A DNA stretch of 64,000 bases from Micromonospora parathelypteridis (GTDB lineage Bacteria; Actinomycetota; Actinomycetes; Mycobacteriales; Micromonosporaceae): NCBI RefSeq assembly GCF_014201145.1, contig NZ_JACHDP010000001.1, positions 3,162,001 to 3,226,000 on the forward strand, written 5' to 3'. Each line of letters opens with the position of its first letter. Position 1 is the first letter of the stretch. The notes under the pieces were generated by a model. That model was not told where the DNA came from and searched no databases. It saw only the letters and a list, made by a program, of their open reading frames with translations. Made by a program: the position numbers and the translations under genes. Shown piece after piece: positions 7,256 to 15,698 of this stretch.

Positions 7256-10129
7256 TCAGTCCCGGTTGGGTGGCAGGCCGGGCAGCACTCCACCGCCGCC
7301 ACCACCGCCGCCGCCGCCGGGATTACCGCCGGGGTTACCGCCGGGATTGCCGCCTGGGTTGCCCCCAGGATTACCGCCCGGGTTGCCACCGGGGTTGCCC
7401 TGGCAGAACGGCTGGGTCAACGGGTCGCAGGGCGGCTGGCCGCCCGGGAAGAGCGGCGGCGGCGGCGCCGCCGGCTCCACGCCGTTGCCCATCGTGACGT
7501 CACCCTCGCCGGTGACGCTGGGCAAGGAGATCTCCTCCTGGCCCTTCAGAGCGGCGTTCATGTACTTCTCCCAGATCGGGCCCGGGAGAGTAGAACCACC
7601 GATGTCCTTGCCGCTGCTGAGCCGGATCTCCGGCTTCTTCGGGTCCCGGCTGCCCACCCACACCGCGGTCGCGTTCTGCGGGGTGTAGCCGACCGTCCAG
7701 GCGTGCGAGTTGTCGTCCTTGTCGTACTCCCAGGTGCCGGTCTTGGCGGCGGCCTGACGGCCGTCTTCCAGGGAGATGTTGTTGGGACGGGGGATCTGCT
7801 TCAGGACGCCGGTGACCTCGTCAGTGATCTTCTTGGGGATCCGCTGCTCGGGCTTGATGCGCTCGCTGCCGACCACCTTCCACTTACCGGTGTCCTTGTC
7901 CTGCTGCTCCACCTTGACCACGAAGTGGGCCTTGATGTACTTGCCATCGTTGGCGAACGTGGCCATGGCGTTGGCGTGGTCGAACACGGTGATCGGGTAC
8001 TTACCGAAACCGGTGTACTGGTCGAAGGGGTTCGGCCCCTTCTTCGCCAGGTCGAAGGCTTGCGGCGGGTCGACGCCCCACATGGTGGTCACGCCGGCCT
8101 TCCTGGCCATGTCGACGACCTTGTCGGCACCGATCTTGTCGGCGACCCAGTAGAAGGGCACGTTGTACGACTGGACCGTCGACTCTTCGAGGGTGCACCA
8201 CTTGCCGCACTTGAGGTTGGTACGGCCGGCGTTGCCGATCGTGTCCCTGGATTCCTTGGGCTTGTACGGCGTGGGATCCCAGTGCGACTTGACCGAGATG
8301 CCAGCCTCGAGCGCGGCGGCCAAGGTGTACACCTTCATCGACGAGCCCGGCTGGTGACCACCGGTCAGGTCGCCGTTCTTGTCGGTGTTCTTGCCGGCGT
8401 AGTCGAAGTCGGCACCGCTGTCACCGCCGTAGTAGGCGAGCACGCGACCCTTCGACGGGTCGATCGACACGACCGCCGCCATCAGGTTCTTCGGCTGGTC
8501 GTTGAGCTCCGAACCCTTCTTCGACTGCATCGCCGTGTTCTCGGCTGCGGTCTGCAACTTCGGGTCGATCGTGGTGGTGATCCGGTAGCCGCCGTCCCGC
8601 AGCGCGTCCACGCAGCTCGTCTTGCCCTCCTCTCCGGTGTCGGAGCAGAGGTTCATCTCGTCCATCTCTTGGCGGACGTAGTTGATGACGTTGCCGCGCG
8701 GGCTGTCGACACCGAACCCGTTCCCGCCCTTCTTCGGCGGCAGCACCTTCGGGTACTCGGTCGGCGACGCGGGCCGCCCGGCGGCGTCGACCCAGCCTTC
8801 CTTCTTCATGCCGCTGATCACGTAGTCCCACCGCGCCTTGGCGTCGGGCATGTTGACGGCGGGGTCGAACCCCTTGTGGGTCTCGCTCGCCACCGGCTGC
8901 TTGATGACCGCCGCGAGCACCGCGCCCTCGCCCACGGTCAGGTCCTTCGCCGCCTTGTTGAAGTAGGTCTGGGCCGCAGCTTCGATGCCGTAGGCACCGC
9001 GTCCGAAGTAGATCACGTTGAGGTAGTGCTGCATGATCTCCGGCTTGCTGTACGCGTCGTTCAGCTTGGAGGCGAGGATGGCCTCCTTCACCTTCCGGCC
9101 GTACGTGTCGTCCTGGAGATTCTCGAACGCGTTGCGGGCGTACTGCTGGGTGATGGTCGAGGCACCCTGCTTGTCACCACCGGAGATGTTGTTCCATCCG
9201 GCCCGGACGATGCCCTTGTAGTCGACGCCCGAGTGCCGGTAGAAGTTCCGGTCCTCGGCTGCCGCCACCGCGTCCTGCACGTGCTGCGGGATGTCCTTGA
9301 TCGTGATGAAGGTACGGTTCTCGCTGCCCAGCTTGGCCAACTGGGTCTTGCCGTCCTTCGCGTACACCGTGGTGGACAGCGGCAGCGGCATCTCGTTGGG
9401 CATGACCACGTTGGTCGAGTAGTAGGTGAACCCGACCACGCCGATGCCGGCGAGCATGATGAAGGTCGCGAACGCGGCGATCAGCAGGTTCATCCGCTTG
9501 CGCTTCTTCGCCCGACCTGCGGGACCCGAACCACCCGGACCACGACCGCCTCGACCGGGCCCGTTTGGCCCACCCGGACCGTTGGGCCCACCCGGGCCAC
9601 CGGAGACCGGTGAGACGCTCGCCCGAGCGACCGCGGCACGGCCACCCACCGACGCGGAGCCGACACTGGCCCGGCCCGCCGAAGCGCTGCCGACCGAGGC
9701 GGCACCCACGGCTGCGGCACCGACCACGGCTCGACCTGCCGGTGCACCCGGCGCCGGGGACACGGGCACCGAGGCCCGACCCGCGCCGGCGCGACCGGCG
9801 GCCACACCTGGTGCCGGCGACACCGGCACCGACGCCCGCCCTGCTCGGCCCGGGGCTGCCGGACCCACCGAGGCGGATCCAGCCGCTGCGGCGCCGCGCG
9901 GCGGCACCGAGGCTGAACCGCCCACCGAGGCCCGCCCACCAGTTGCCCGTGGCGTCACCGAGGCGCGACCCGGGGTCGCCGCGCCGCCTTCCGAAGCCGA
10001 CCAGCCGCTCCCGCGGGAGTCACCGCTGGGTCGGCGGTACGCGTCGTCCGCCCCCGACCCGGGGTCGCCGTCCGCGCCCGGGTACTGGGCCCGTCCGCGC
10101 GCAGAACTGGGATCGCCGTACGAGTTCAT
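7256..10129 (-). CDS. ponA: bifunctional class A penicillin-binding protein (PBP1A type)
   Basis: This 957-residue enzyme polymerises and cross-links peptidoglycan. The first 205 residues or so are cytoplasmic low complexity, with repeats such as GRASVPVSPAPG. A basic stretch and one transmembrane helix follow (about 214-233). The GT51 transglycosylase has EDRNFYRH at 292-299 and QGASTITQQ at 321-329. The transpeptidase has S596-x-x-K599, S654-Y-N and KTGT at 796-799. The C-terminus is a Pro-rich stretch ending in repeated GGNP units. Four cysteines occur in the transpeptidase region (C495, C506, C641, C645). The Shine-Dalgarno (GAGGA) is very close to the ATG, so the exact start is less certain. 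It is next to a GT87-like gene and a DUF5318 gene. Confidence 0.95.
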   Translation of the reverse strand: MNSYGDPSSARGRAQYPGADGDPGSGADDAYRRPSGDSRGSGWSASEGGAATPGRASVTPRATGGRASVGGSASVPPRGAAAAGSASVGPAAPGRAGRASVPVSPAPGVAAGRAGAGRASVPVSPAPGAPAGRAVVGAAAVGAASVGSASAGRASVGSASVGGRAAVARASVSPVSGGPGGPNGPGGPNGPGRGGRGPGGSGPAGRAKKRKRMNLLIAAFATFIMLAGIGVVGFTYYSTNVVMPNEMPLPLSTTVYAKDGKTQLAKLGSENRTFITIKDIPQHVQDAVAAAEDRNFYRHSGVDYKGIVRAGWNNISGGDKQGASTITQQYARNAFENLQDDTYGRKVKEAILASKLNDAYSKPEIMQHYLNVIYFGRGAYGIEAAAQTYFNKAAKDLTVGEGAVLAAVIKQPVASETHKGFDPAVNMPDAKARWDYVISGMKKEGWVDAAGRPASPTEYPKVLPPKKGGNGFGVDSPRGNVINYVRQEMDEMNLCSDTGEEGKTSCVDALRDGGYRITTTIDPKLQTAAENTAMQSKKGSELNDQPKNLMAAVVSIDPSKGRVLAYYGGDSGADFDYAGKNTDKNGDLTGGHQPGSSMKVYTLAAALEAGISVKSHWDPTPYKPKESRDTIGNAGRTNLKCGKWCTLEESTVQSYNVPFYWVADKIGADKVVDMARKAGVTTMWGVDPPQAFDLAKKGPNPFDQYTGFGKYPITVFDHANAMATFANDGKYIKAHFVVKVEQQDKDTGKWKVVGSERIKPEQRIPKKITDEVTGVLKQIPRPNNISLEDGRQAAAKTGTWEYDKDDNSHAWTVGYTPQNATAVWVGSRDPKKPEIRLSSGKDIGGSTLPGPIWEKYMNAALKGQEEISLPSVTGEGDVTMGNGVEPAAPPPPLFPGGQPPCDPLTQPFCQGNPGGNPGGNPGGNPGGNPGGNPGGNPGGGGGGGGGGVLPGLPPNRD

Positions 10130-10326
10130 TCCTCACACCCTGCCGGTCGCGGTGGGGCGCAACTGCGCCGCCACCGGGTTGCCGTGAGTTGCTTCACCCG
10201 GGACACCGGCACGGGGGTGCCGCATCACCGAGGTCATTGCCGTATCAATGGGGCCAATCGGACCAACGAGTGGTCGGCCGTCCCGGGTTTTGTCGATGGC
10301 CCCGGGGCCGGTCCAACCAACTGTGA

Positions 10327-10776
10327 TCACCGTTGCGCCTCTCGCCTCCGCCGACCCGCACCTTCGCCGGACGCCACGTCCTGCTCGCCGGTGCCGTCGC
10401 TGTCGCCGGTCAGACCGTCCCGGCCGAGCAGGTACTGCTCGACGAGATGGTTCCAGTCACAGCCGAGGCACACCTCCACCACGAAGACCTGGAACTCACG
10501 CAGCGTCATCGCCAGCACGGGCAGCTCGGTCAGTGTCCGGGCCTGCCCGGCTGACTGCTTGAGCTCGTCACCGTAAATGTAATGGACGAGCGTCAGGTTC
10601 TCGCTGCGGCAGATCGGGCAGCGCCGGTCGGTTGGTTCGCCGTGGAACCGAGCGGCGTTTTTCAGGTACGGCGACGCGTCGCAGACGTCGTACGTGCCGA
10701 CCCGGCCGGCCAGCAGCTCACGCAGCACTGCTCGCTTCTGAAGCGAGTAGTCGACGACCTGGCGCTGCGTACGCAT
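10327..10776 (-). CDS. DUF5318 zinc-ribbon-like protein
   Basis: This 149-residue conserved actinobacterial protein of unknown function begins MRTQRQVVDYSLQKRAVL and carries two CxxC pairs, CPIC and CLGC, which probably bind zinc. The last 30 residues are charged and probably disordered. It precedes the PBP gene on the same strand with a 197-bp gap. The same neighbour pair occurs in mycobacteria (Rv0049-ponA1, from memory), which suggests a link to cell-wall synthesis, but no activity is established from the sequence. Confidence 0.8.
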   Translation of the reverse strand: MRTQRQVVDYSLQKRAVLRELLAGRVGTYDVCDASPYLKNAARFHGEPTDRRCPICRSENLTLVHYIYGDELKQSAGQARTLTELPVLAMTLREFQVFVVEVCLGCDWNHLVEQYLLGRDGLTGDSDGTGEQDVASGEGAGRRRREAQR

Positions 10777-10854
10777 GCGGAGAAGGGTACGCGGTCCGGC
10801 CCGAGCAGGCGACCACGCTCACGATCCGTGACGAGAGCATCTCGGAACGGGGGT

Positions 10855-10908
10855 TTGCCCTGGCCCGCGCGACCCGCTAACGTGCGATGTATCGGTCCGA
10901 TACATCGC
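10855..10908 (+). promoter_or_regulatory. padR promoter and 25-bp palindromic operator
   Basis: TTGCCC (10855-10860) and TAACGT (10878-10883) are separated by exactly 17 bp and resemble -35 and -10 elements. A perfect dyad follows immediately: 12-bp arms GCGATGTATCGG / CCGATACATCGC around one T (10884-10908). It contains ATGT...ACAT half-sites typical of PadR operators and would cover the transcription start. Autorepression of padR-ino1 by the PadR protein is the natural reading (inference). Confidence 0.75.
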
Positions 10909-10951
10909 GGCGGTTACCACTTCAAACGGGAGGGTAAAGAGAGGGTGGCCA

Positions 10952-11590
10952 GTGCTTGAGTTCGCCATCCTCGGCCTCCTGCAGGAGTCTCCGATGCACG
11001 GCTATGAGCTGCGCAAGGAGCTGACCGCCAAACTCGGCGCGATCCGGGCGGCAATCAGCTACGGCTCGCTCTACCCGACCCTACGCAGGCTGCAGGCGGC
11101 GGGATGGATCACCGAAGCTGCTGAGACACCCGTCACCGCCGAGGAGGTTCCCGCGCTGACCAGCCGACGAGGTCGGGTGGTCTACAAAATCACCGCGGAT
11201 GGCAAGGAACGCTTCGGCCAGTTGATCGCACAGGCCGGGCCCGAGACGTATGACGACACGGGCTTCGGGGTGCACTTCGCGTTCTTCGCCCGGACCGACC
11301 AGGCGACCCGACTGCGCATTTTGGAGGGTCGCCGCCGCAAGATCGAGGAGCGTCGCGAAGGGCTTCGTGACGTGCTGGGCCGAGCGGCCGAGCGCCTCGA
11401 CGCTTACACCCTGGAACTGCAGCGCCACGGCCTTGACGCCTGTGAGCGCGAGGTCCGCTGGCTGGAGGAGCTCATCGCCAACGAGCGCTCCGGCCGAGCC
11501 CCGACGGTCCCGAACATCGGGACAGCCGGCGGCCGACGAGAAGACAACAGCCCGCCTCCGCCTGGAGAGACCAGGAATGAGCGGCCGTGA
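10952..11590 (+). CDS. PadR-family transcriptional regulator
   Basis: This 212-residue regulator begins [20 protein letters not shown], followed by [19 protein letters not shown], the PadR winged-helix signature. The C-terminal half (about residues 115-180) is a helical, probably dimerising domain rich in E and R. The start codon is GTG. It lies directly upstream of inositol-phosphate synthase, with its stop overlapping a possible GTG (GTGA), and has a perfect dyad in its promoter. The same padR-ino1 pairing is seen in mycobacteria (Rv0047c-Rv0046c, from memory), so it may control inositol supply. The inducing ligand is unknown. Confidence 0.92.
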   Translation: MLEFAILGLLQESPMHGYELRKELTAKLGAIRAAISYGSLYPTLRRLQAAGWITEAAETPVTAEEVPALTSRRGRVVYKITADGKERFGQLIAQAGPETYDDTGFGVHFAFFARTDQATRLRILEGRRRKIEERREGLRDVLGRAAERLDAYTLELQRHGLDACEREVRWLEELIANERSGRAPTVPNIGTAGGRREDNSPPPPGETRNERP

Positions 11591-11613
11591 CAGAAAAGAA
11601 GGAGGCAGACGCT

Positions 11614-12693
11614 ATGGGCTCCGTCCGCGTCGCCATCGTCGGTGTGGGTAACTGCGCCTCGTCCCTGGTTCAGGGCGTCGAGTACTACCGGAACGCCGAC
11701 CCGAACGACCGCGTCCCGGGTCTCATGCACGTCACCTTCGGCGAGTACCACGTCTCTGACGTGCAGTTCGTCGCGGCGTTCGACGTGGACGCCAAGAAGG
11801 TGGGCATGGACCTCGCGGAGGCGATCGTCGCCAGCGAGAACAACACCATCAAGCTCTGCGACGTACCGCCGACCGGCGTGTCCGTGCAGCGCGGCCCGAC
11901 CTTCGATGGTCTGGGTGAGTACTACCGCGAGATCGTCGAGGAGTCCGACGCCACGCCGGTCGACGTGGCGCAGGCACTGCGTGACGCGCAGGTCGACGTG
12001 GTCGTCTCCTACCTGCCGGTGGGTTCCGAGCAGGCCGACAAGTTCTACGCTCAGGCTGCGATCGACGCCGGCTGCGCGTTCGTCAACGCCCTGCCGGTCT
12101 TCATCGCCTCCGACCCCGAGTGGGCCAAGAAGTTCGAGGACGCGGGCCTGCCGATCGTCGGTGACGACATCAAGAGCCAGGTCGGTGCCACCATCGTGCA
12201 CCGCGCGCTCGCGAAGCTCTTCGAGGACCGCGGTGTCGAGCTGCTGCGCACGTACCAGCTCAACTTCGGCGGCAACATGGACTTCATGAACATGCTGGAG
12301 CGCAAGCGGCTGGTCTCGAAGAAGATCTCGAAGACCCAGTCGGTCACCTCGCAGATCCCGCACGAGATGAGCAAGAGCGACGTGCACATCGGCCCGTCGG
12401 ACCACGTGCCGTGGCTGGACGACCGCAAGTGGGCGTACATCCGCCTGGAGGGCCGTTCGTTCGGTGACACCCCCCTCAACGCCGAGCTCAAGCTCGAGGT
12501 GTGGGACTCGCCGAACTCGGCCGGCGTCATCATCGACGCGGTCCGGGCCGCGAAGATCGCGCTGGACCGGAAGATCGCCGGACCGATCCTGTCGGCCTCG
12601 TCGTACTTCATGAAGTCCCCGCCGGTGCAGTACGCCGACCACGACGCCCACCAGGCTGTCGAGGAGTTCATCGCCGGCGAGGTCGAGCGCTGA
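11614..12693 (+). CDS. ino1: inositol-3-phosphate synthase
   Basis: This 359-residue enzyme converts glucose 6-phosphate to inositol 3-phosphate with NAD+, feeding phosphatidylinositol and mycothiol synthesis. It starts [20 protein letters not shown], the Rossmann loop, and has [17 protein letters not shown] and SSYFMKSPP near the catalytic and C-terminal regions, all typical of the actinobacterial short form. The ATG at 11614 was chosen because GGAGG lies 7-8 nt upstream; a GTG at 11587 overlapping the padR stop would add nine residues. A strong terminator follows. It probably forms an operon with padR. Confidence 0.95.
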   Translation: MGSVRVAIVGVGNCASSLVQGVEYYRNADPNDRVPGLMHVTFGEYHVSDVQFVAAFDVDAKKVGMDLAEAIVASENNTIKLCDVPPTGVSVQRGPTFDGLGEYYREIVEESDATPVDVAQALRDAQVDVVVSYLPVGSEQADKFYAQAAIDAGCAFVNALPVFIASDPEWAKKFEDAGLPIVGDDIKSQVGATIVHRALAKLFEDRGVELLRTYQLNFGGNMDFMNMLERKRLVSKKISKTQSVTSQIPHEMSKSDVHIGPSDHVPWLDDRKWAYIRLEGRSFGDTPLNAELKLEVWDSPNSAGVIIDAVRAAKIALDRKIAGPILSASSYFMKSPPVQYADHDAHQAVEEFIAGEVER

Positions 12694-12715
12694 CCCGCTG
12701 AGCACCAAGCACGGC

Positions 12716-12747
12716 CGAGGGCCGGGTCCGAATGGACCCGGCCCTCG
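12716..12747 (+). terminator. ino1 terminator
   Basis: A 14-bp perfect stem (CGAGGGCCGGGTCC / GGACCCGGCCCTCG) with a GAAT tetraloop starts 22 nt after the ino1 stop. It lacks a T-tract, which is common in this lineage. Confidence 0.8.
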
Positions 12748-12818
12748 CCGCGTTCAGCTCCGAGATCTCCAGGTACGGCCCGGGCCCCGTCACCGGAGGC
12801 GGTGGCGGTGGCGGTGGC

Positions 12819-12896
12819 GTGATCGACTCCGTATCGCCGATGTGGCGGCATCAGAGCGACCTGAAACCGCCACATCGGCGAGGTGGAGTCGATCAC
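12819..12896. repeat. 78-bp nested palindrome, copy A
   Basis: The outer arms GTGATCGACTCC / GGAGTCGATCAC (12 bp) and the inner arms CGCCGATGTGGCGG / CCGCCACATCGGCG (14 bp) are each perfect, separated by unpaired tetranucleotides and closed by an 18-nt loop. It lies between ino1 and the repair gene. A second copy with the same architecture is at 31395-31472, so this is a dispersed element rather than a local terminator. Confidence 0.85.
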
Positions 12897-12953
12897 GCGC
12901 GGGGCTGGGCTGGGCAGGGCTGGAGCAGGCATGTCGCAAGGCAGGGCTCGGGC

Positions 12954-13433
12954 TCAGGACCAGGCGTGTCGCAGGGCGACCCCGGCCTCCAACTCCAGCA
13001 GCTTGACCTTGCGGGGCAGGCCTCCACCGAACCCGACCAGCTTGCCGCCGACCCCGACGATCCGGTGACACGGCACGATGACCGGCACCGGGTTGCGGTT
13101 GCACGCCACGCCGACCGCCCGGGCCGCCCCGGGATCGCCGACCAGGCGCGCCACCTCGCCGTACGTCAACGTCTCCCCGTACGGAATGAGGGTCATCTCC
13201 CGCCACACGGCGCGCTCGAAGTCGGAGCCGCGCGGCATCGACACCGGGACGGTGAACGCGGTCAACTCACCGGCGAAGTAGGCCCGCAGCTCGGCGACGG
13301 CCTGCCGGGACAGCACCCCGTTCGGCTCGTCGGTCGCCGTGTCCACCCGCCCGAAGTGCGTGCCGCACACGCTCGCGCCGTCGGTGGCCACGGAGAATTC
13401 GCCGATCGGTGAGTCGAGCACAGACCAGTGCAT
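12954..13433 (-). CDS. ogt: methylated-DNA-[protein]-cysteine S-methyltransferase
   Basis: This 159-residue suicide repair enzyme removes alkyl groups from O6-alkylguanine. The acceptor cysteine is C122 in IVPCHRIVG. Also visible are the helix-turn-helix region TLTYGEVARLVGDPGAARAVG with the arginine finger and the conserved NRNPVPVIVPCH. The length is normal for the Ogt type without an AdaA domain. It is transcribed divergently from the NfeD-like gene; no operon partner is seen. Confidence 0.95.
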   Translation of the reverse strand: MHWSVLDSPIGEFSVATDGASVCGTHFGRVDTATDEPNGVLSRQAVAELRAYFAGELTAFTVPVSMPRGSDFERAVWREMTLIPYGETLTYGEVARLVGDPGAARAVGVACNRNPVPVIVPCHRIVGVGGKLVGFGGGLPRKVKLLELEAGVALRHAWS

Positions 13434-13520
13434 CCACCCATTGTCCCAGTCGCGCTGACGTTCCCTCTGGCCCGCCTACTGGGCCGTTGAACCTTGCGAG
13501 ATGTCGATACCGTCCAGGTC

Positions 13521-14033
13521 GTGGCAACGGGGACGCTCATCTTTCTGATCATCGGCGGAGCGGGCATCGGAGTGCTCGCGCTCGCTCTGCTCGGCACCGA
13601 GCTGTTCCAGTTCGGGCACGCCGACGTGGACGGTCCGATCTCGGTCGAGACGGTCGCCGGTTTCGCCGGAGCGTTCGGGTTCGGCGGGGCCATCGTCAAC
13701 GAGCTGCTCGGTGCGCGTACACCGGGGATGGTCGTCGGCGCGGCGGTCGGCGGCGTGCTCGCGGCCGTGCCGGCCGGCTGGTTGGCGTCCCGGCTGAGCC
13801 GGGCGGCACGGAACATGCGCACCGACCCCACCCCCACCCGCCACGACCTGGTCGGTGCGATCGGCCTGGTCGTCACCCCGGTGCCGGTCGACGGCTACGG
13901 CGAGGTCCGGGTACGCCTCGCCGGCCAACCGGTCAAACTCAGCGCTCGCGCCGATCAGCCAATACCGATCGGCACCCAGGTCTTCGTCGTGCAGGCGCTC
14001 AGCGAAACCAGCGTGCACGTCGAGGCCTACTGA
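13521..14033 (+). CDS. NfeD-like membrane protein next to flotillin
   Basis: This 170-residue protein starts MATGTLIFLIIGGAGIGVLA at a GTG. It has two or three hydrophobic segments (about 3-27, 40-58 and 66-90) and a C-terminal OB-like domain (about 115-170) beginning LVGAIGLVVTPVPVDGYGEV. This is the NfeD/NfeD1b layout. It lies 26 nt upstream of a flotillin, and NfeD-SPFH pairs form membrane-microdomain complexes in other bacteria. The Shine-Dalgarno is weak; an in-frame TTG 27 nt upstream is an alternative start. The function is inferred from the pairing. Confidence 0.75.
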   Translation: MATGTLIFLIIGGAGIGVLALALLGTELFQFGHADVDGPISVETVAGFAGAFGFGGAIVNELLGARTPGMVVGAAVGGVLAAVPAGWLASRLSRAARNMRTDPTPTRHDLVGAIGLVVTPVPVDGYGEVRVRLAGQPVKLSARADQPIPIGTQVFVVQALSETSVHVEAY

Positions 14034-14059
14034 CCTCCTCCTCGCAGACGGGACTCCTT

Positions 14060-15595
14060 ATGGCCCTGTTAATCGCCATCGGCGGCGCGGTCCTCCTCGC
14101 GCTCATCCTGGTGCTCTTCGTGCTCTCCCGGATCAAGGTCGCCGGGCCGAACGAGGCGTTCATCGTCACCGGCCGCAAGGGCCGCACCACCCAGACCGCC
14201 GACGGCGGCCGCTCCACCGACAACTCCGGGCAGAAGGTCGTGCTGGGCGCCTCGGTCTTCGTACTGCCGGTGGTGCAGAAGCTCCAGTCGCTCGACCTGT
14301 CCAGTCGGCGAATCGACGTCGGCATCCGGGGCGCGGTGAGCAAGCAGGGCATCCGCGCGGACCTGCACGGTGTGGCGATCGTCAAGGTCGGCGGCACCGA
14401 GGACGCGATCCGGGCCGCCGCCCAGCGGTTCCTGCACCAGCAGGACGAGATCGACAACTTCACCCGGGAGGTGTTGGCCGGCGCGCTGCGCTCGATCGTC
14501 GGTCGGCTCACCGTGGAGGAGGTCATCCGGGACCGGGCGGCGTTCGCCAGCGCCGTCGCGGAGGAGGCCGAGCACTCGATGACCAACCAGGGCCTGGTGC
14601 TGGACACCTTCCAGCTGCAGGACATCCTCGCCGAGGGGTCCTACCTTCAGGACCTGGGCCGGCCCGAGGCCGCCCGGGTGCTCAAGGACGCGGCGATCGC
14701 CGAGGCTCGGGCTCGGCAGCAGGCCGAGCAGGAGCGGCTGCTCGCCGAGGAGGCCATCGCCGAGGCGAATCGGAACCTGGCCCTCAAGCAGGCCGGCATC
14801 CAGGCCGAGATCGACGCGGCGAAGGCGAAGTCCGCCGCCGCCGGGCCCCTCGCCCAGGCGGAGCGGGACCAGGCGATCCTCTCCGAGCAGCAGAAGGTCG
14901 CCGAGCGCAACGCCGAACTCAAGCAGCGCCAACTGGACACCGAGGTGCGCAAGCCGGCCGACGCGGCCCGGTACAAGGTGGAGCAGGAGGCCGAGGCGTC
15001 CCGCAACGCGGCGGTGCTGCACGCGGACGCACAGCGGCAGGCGGTCATCGCCGCCGCGCAGGCCTCCGCCGAGCAGGCCCGACTCACCGGTGAGGGCGAG
15101 CGGGCCCGGCGTGCCGCGCTCGCCGAGGCGAACGCAATCGAGGGCGCCAAGGAAGGTGAGGCCGAGCAGCGTCGGCGCTCCGCGATCGCCGAGGCGGTGG
15201 AGCGGGAAGGTCAGGCCGAGGCCGCGGCAATTCTCGCGAAGGGTGAGGCCGAGGCCGACGCGATGGCGCGCAAGGCCGAGGCGTTCGCCGCGTACGGGGA
15301 GGCGGCGGTGCTGGACCTGCTGGTCAAGGTGCTGCCGCAGGTGGTTCAGGCGGCCAGCGCGCCGATCGGGGCGATCGACAAGATGACCGTCATCTCCACC
15401 GACGGTGCCTCGTCGCTGACGAAGTCGGTGGCCGGGAACGTCGCCCAGGGGCTCCAACTCGGCAGCGACCTGACCGGCATCGATCTGGCCGGTCTGCTGG
15501 GCCGGCTCGGTTCGGCGTCCAGCGCGAGCGGCAACAGCACCTCGGGTGGCAAGGGCACCACCGCCGTGGACGGAACGGCCGTCGAGACCCGCTGA
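14060..15595 (+). CDS. flotillin-like SPFH-domain protein
   Basis: This 511-residue protein probably scaffolds membrane microdomains. It has an N-terminal hydrophobic anchor (about residues 2-24), then the SPFH domain beginning VAGPNEAFIVTGRKG, and a long Ala/Glu-rich coiled coil from about 215 to 410 with repeated EAxA and EAEA motifs, as in FloT/FloA and YqiK. The C-terminal 90 residues include VLPQVVQAASAPIGAIDKM, then a Ser/Gly-rich tail. The start ATG is 26 nt after the NfeD-like gene, so the two are probably co-transcribed. Confidence 0.9.
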   Translation: MALLIAIGGAVLLALILVLFVLSRIKVAGPNEAFIVTGRKGRTTQTADGGRSTDNSGQKVVLGASVFVLPVVQKLQSLDLSSRRIDVGIRGAVSKQGIRADLHGVAIVKVGGTEDAIRAAAQRFLHQQDEIDNFTREVLAGALRSIVGRLTVEEVIRDRAAFASAVAEEAEHSMTNQGLVLDTFQLQDILAEGSYLQDLGRPEAARVLKDAAIAEARARQQAEQERLLAEEAIAEANRNLALKQAGIQAEIDAAKAKSAAAGPLAQAERDQAILSEQQKVAERNAELKQRQLDTEVRKPADAARYKVEQEAEASRNAAVLHADAQRQAVIAAAQASAEQARLTGEGERARRAALAEANAIEGAKEGEAEQRRRSAIAEAVEREGQAEAAAILAKGEAEADAMARKAEAFAAYGEAAVLDLLVKVLPQVVQAASAPIGAIDKMTVISTDGASSLTKSVAGNVAQGLQLGSDLTGIDLAGLLGRLGSASSASGNSTSGGKGTTAVDGTAVETR

Positions 15596-15607
15596 CCCGC
15601 CGTACGC

Positions 15608-15647
15608 CGACGGGCGCTGCTCCCCACCTCGGGGGCGGCGCCCGTCG
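15608..15647. terminator. terminator between flotillin and pcnA
   Basis: CGACGGGCGC (15608-15617) pairs perfectly with GCGCCCGTCG (15638-15647), and an inner C-run pairs with a G-run to extend the stem. It sits in the 103-bp gap between convergent genes and can serve both strands. Confidence 0.7.
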
Positions 15648-15698
15648 CGCCTTGCAGAGGTGTCGCCGGACGACGGCACGGGCCTGTCGGCCCGGCAG

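Noticed and set aside
5645..9613. Plus-strand frame of more than 1300 codons opposite the GT87-like and PBP genes
   Set aside because: It is antisense to two clearly conserved genes; high G+C makes stop-free shadow frames common.
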